From CAJPPJ01 sp963545265 (GTDB lineage Bacteria; Bacillota_I; Bacilli_A; RF39; UBA660), in contig CAUUHY010000001.1 of assembly GCA_963545265.1 (NCBI GenBank), positions 1 to 64,000 of the forward strand: a stretch of 64,000 nt of DNA, read 5' to 3'. The notes beneath the pieces were generated by a model. The model made no database searches. It was not told the origin of the DNA and worked only from the letters and a program-made list of their open reading frames with translations. Numbering within the stretch: the stretch's first letter is position 1; every line of letters begins with the position of its first letter. The position numbers and the translations under genes were made by a program. Below are positions 61,565 through 64,000 of the stretch, piece by piece.

Positions 61565-63862
61565 ATGAAAAACAATTATAAAAATGAAATATTCGATGTT
61601 AAAATTACTAATTTAGAATACGGTTTTTCTTTTGAAGTTCCATCTAACTTTTTAGAAGTAGGAGAAGACTCTTTTAAGAAATTAGAATTAAAAGATAATA
61701 CATTATATTCTTTTTCTATAGATGATTATACTAATTTTCATGTAATGCTAATGTCTTTAAAAGAAGATAATGTAGAAAATTATATAAATTTTACAAAAAG
61801 AAAATTAGAAGAAAATAAATTTGAAGTATTGAATATCAATAAAAATAAACTTACACTAAGAAAAAATAAAATAACTTTTATTAATAATTTAGTAGAAATA
61901 AATGGTTTAATTATAAATTTTGCTATAAGTAGTTCACAAAATATTCAAGATAAAACGAAAATTTTAGATAAAATTACTGATAGTATAAAAGTTTTACCTA
62001 AGGAAAATATTCCATTATTAAAAGAAGCACTTATAAAAAAAGAAGTTAAAAGTAAAACAAAAGATTTTGCTAAATTAAAAGAAGAAATTGTAAAAAAAGA
62101 AATTAAATATAGAAATATAAAACAACCAAAATTTTTCTTAAAATATTCTAATTTTTTAGATAATAAACTTATAACTTTAACTGTTATAGATGATGAAATA
62201 GCATATAACAATAATAAAGTCTTATTCAAAAAAGATAAGATTGTTAGTGAAAAATTCCAAAAATTAGTAGATGAAAATAAAGATTTACTTTCAACTTTTG
62301 AATATACAAAACTTGATAATTCATATATTTCAATAAAATATCAAGATAAATATTATTTAGTAGATAAAACTGATTATGATAAAATAATAGAATTTTTAAC
62401 TAAATTAGAAGAAATATTAAATGAAACATTTAATTTGTATGTGTTAAAAGAAAAAGAAGAAATAAGTTTAGAACCAAAAGAAATAGTTATAGAAGAATAT
62501 AGTTTTACTAAAGCAGATGATCCTATTGTTATGGAAAATGATTTAACAAACGATTTATTTGTTGATTTAGATTTACCTAAAGTAGATGATTTAGAAAAAA
62601 TAACTGAAGATGAAAATCAAGTTATTTTAGATATAGATTTAAAGACTTTAGATTTACCAAGAAATGACTTTAATTTATATGAAGAAACATATAATAATAT
62701 GTTAGATACAACATTATTTAATTCTAGGTTAGAAGAAAAAGTTAATAATTTTTTAGAACAAAATGAAAAAGAAGATATATTATTAAACCAAGAAGAATTA
62801 GAACAAGTTACATATACAGATGGTGAATATAAAGATGTATTTCATAAATTAGAAGATACTTTATTATTAAAGGCATCAGTTCCAAAAGATTTTATAGAAA
62901 AAGTAGATAGAAGTAGAAATATATTTGATATATTTAATAATAATATCTATTTGAGATTCTTTACGTTTAAATGTGATACTTTAGAAGCTTATGAAACTAA
63001 ATTAAAAGATTGGATGGAAAAAAACTACGAAAGTATCGGTGGAAGTTATAAGAGTGAACAAATAGAAGTAAATAATTACCGAATTGATGTAAATGAATTT
63101 GATAATAGAATTTATTACACAACTTATATAAATAATTATTTAGTTTCTGTTTCGTGTAATGATTATAGCTATAAAGAAACTTTATTTGATATTTTAGATA
63201 GTGTTGAAATATTAGAAGGATCTGAAAGAGAAGTTGAAAATATAGCAAGAGAAAATAAAAATAATCGTAAATTACTTGCTAATAACTTACCAGAATTAGA
63301 TATTAGAAGTTTAGTTAATAGTTTTGATGCTACAATTATTAGAAAGAGTGATATTTTGAAAAGAGCGATAGCAATTATATTGCTTGCTAATGAAATAATA
63401 ACTGATAATAATGAATCTTCTTTCTTAAATATATTTAATAAAAATAAGAACATAAAAAGTGAACTTAAAAAATATGATGTTTATAATTATTTAACAGCAA
63501 AAGAAAAAGAATATTTAAAAACTAGAAATGAAGATTTATCTATAGAACTTTCATGGAGAATTGAAGGAGCATATGTGCTTTTATATGTTTTAGGACTAAT
63601 AGATAAAGAACTTAATAATGTAACTAAGACAAATATAGCTGAATTAAAAGAATTTATAAGTTCTAGAACTTATGGTGATTTAATAATAGATGCTAAGTTG
63701 AAAGATGAAGATGAAATATTAGATTTAGCAGATTATTCAAATAGACTTTTAATAATTACTGAAAACTATACAGATTATAATAATTTAGATAAGGAAATAG
63801 TTATTGAAAGAGATAAGGCATATAAATATATTCTTAGTGGAATGTCATGGGATGTATTATAG
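61565..63862 (+). CDS. Large protein with two PsbP/DcrB-like repeats and a C-terminal DUF4272 domain
   Basis: 765 residues from ATG 61565 (GGAGGTGA ahead; an ATG at 61556 is too close to the site). The C-terminal 200 residues carry the DUF4272 pattern: YNYLTAKEKEYL, WRIEGAYVLLYVLGL, DEDEILDLADYSNRL, and the closing EIVIERDKAYKYILSGMSWDVL. Two earlier segments (about 8-145, YGFSFEVPSNF...ITDSIKVLP, and about 420-555, LKASVPKDF...FDILDSVEIL) share a layout and resemble PsbP/DcrB-like domains (inference), separated by an acidic linker. No membrane segment. Partner of the preceding 613-residue protein by translation coupling; function unknown. Confidence 0.72.
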   Translation: MKNNYKNEIFDVKITNLEYGFSFEVPSNFLEVGEDSFKKLELKDNTLYSFSIDDYTNFHVMLMSLKEDNVENYINFTKRKLEENKFEVLNINKNKLTLRKNKITFINNLVEINGLIINFAISSSQNIQDKTKILDKITDSIKVLPKENIPLLKEALIKKEVKSKTKDFAKLKEEIVKKEIKYRNIKQPKFFLKYSNFLDNKLITLTVIDDEIAYNNNKVLFKKDKIVSEKFQKLVDENKDLLSTFEYTKLDNSYISIKYQDKYYLVDKTDYDKIIEFLTKLEEILNETFNLYVLKEKEEISLEPKEIVIEEYSFTKADDPIVMENDLTNDLFVDLDLPKVDDLEKITEDENQVILDIDLKTLDLPRNDFNLYEETYNNMLDTTLFNSRLEEKVNNFLEQNEKEDILLNQEELEQVTYTDGEYKDVFHKLEDTLLLKASVPKDFIEKVDRSRNIFDIFNNNIYLRFFTFKCDTLEAYETKLKDWMEKNYESIGGSYKSEQIEVNNYRIDVNEFDNRIYYTTYINNYLVSVSCNDYSYKETLFDILDSVEILEGSEREVENIARENKNNRKLLANNLPELDIRSLVNSFDATIIRKSDILKRAIAIILLANEIITDNNESSFLNIFNKNKNIKSELKKYDVYNYLTAKEKEYLKTRNEDLSIELSWRIEGAYVLLYVLGLIDKELNNVTKTNIAELKEFISSRTYGDLIIDAKLKDEDEILDLADYSNRLLIITENYTDYNNLDKEIVIERDKAYKYILSGMSWDVL

Positions 63863-63868
63863 TTAATT

Positions 63869-63901
63869 AAAGACAAGAGTAATATTACTCTTGTCTTTTA
63901 T
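63869..63901 (+). terminator. Rho-independent terminator
   Basis: Perfect 15-bp palindromic stem from AAAGACAAGAGTAAT to ATTACTCTTGTCTTT, with a T-run at its end. The 99 bases after it to the window edge hold nothing recognisable. Confidence 0.85.
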
Positions 63902-64000
63902 ACTAGAATATTAAAAGAAGAAAAAATAAAATTACAAATTAAAGTCCAAGAAGTTATGTATTCTAAAAACTGAATTTATAATTATAGAATATGTATTTTT

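Noticed and set aside
62997..63453. Two minus-strand ORFs within the DUF4272 gene
   Set aside because: Antisense shadows of a long coding frame with no ribosome site.
1..64000. CRISPR arrays, tRNA/rRNA genes, insertion sequences, prophage or integrons
   Set aside because: No regularly spaced repeats, no cloverleaf or GTTCGAA-like arms in gaps, no transposase or integrase reading frames were found.
1..64000. Genetic code 4 (TGA = Trp)
   Set aside because: divIC, cysteine desulfurase and other genes end at TGA at normal lengths, Trp is coded by TGG, and prfB is present.

Overview
The window is a dense, strongly AT-rich (roughly a quarter G+C by eye) stretch of a Gram-positive-type bacterial chromosome. 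TGA is a stop codon: genes end on it, and prfB (RF2) is present with its programmed frameshift, so this is not a TGA=Trp mollicute. RNase Y plus RNase J, a leucine T-box, FtsEX with an M23 hydrolase, Mini-RNase III, and Bacilli-like gene orders (gltX-cysS-mrnC-rlmB-sigma, rpsF-ssb-rpsR, divIC-tilS-ftsH-dusB-lysS) point to a reduced Bacilli lineage of the uncultured gut RF39/RFN20/Erysipelotrichia sort. That placement is inference. I saw no rRNA, tRNA, CRISPR array, insertion sequence or prophage. No gene-free gap exceeds 300 bases; the two largest (about 235 bases each) hold the leuS T-box and a terminator plus promoter.

Layout. 1-3490: 3' part of a cardiolipin synthase, a PF06541 membrane protein and two unknowns. 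3543-9942: translation and sigma-factor operon (membrane protein, gltX, cysS, membrane protein, mrnC, rlmB, sigH-like, degenerate SDR, small lipoprotein). 10005-11066: rpsF-ssb-rpsR. 11148-17759: divIC, tilS, ftsH, dusB, RDD protein, lysS. 17787-18687 (minus): two unknown membrane proteins. 18777-21507: prfB and two YitT proteins. 21582-24338: ftsE, ftsX, M23 hydrolase. 24417-31980: two small membrane proteins, Fic, GH25, ABC exporter, uvrB, and a tandem DUF1307 pair whose first copy is frameshifted. 32006-33861 (minus): YtqA-type radical SAM protein and an unknown. 33932-36289: GH31. 36290-40018: T-box, small membrane protein, leuS, K-rich membrane protein.

40043-45680 is the most intriguing unit: a sigma-A promoter, a 19-bp Fur-box-like palindrome at the transcription start, then a small acidic protein, a CooC/MinD-like ATPase, a Y4yA-type PLP enzyme, a CysK-rhodanese fusion, a SufS-like cysteine desulfurase and a Fur-family regulator. 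It looks like an autoregulated, metal-responsive sulfur or amino-acid pathway of unknown product.

45734-54567: metG, a YgjP-like metallopeptidase, a SpoU methyltransferase, a flippase, a lipoprotein, a disordered protein, rny, trmB and an unknown. 54598-58531 (minus): RNase J and a NatAB-like ABC exporter. 58609-59487: TrxB-like reductase. 59722-63862: two large poorly known cytoplasmic proteins, the second ending in a DUF4272 domain.

Most of the window is translation, RNA decay and cell-envelope housekeeping. The unusual material is the sulfur/PLP operon, three paralogous membrane-anchored proteins next to aminoacyl-tRNA synthetase genes, and the DUF4272 pair.
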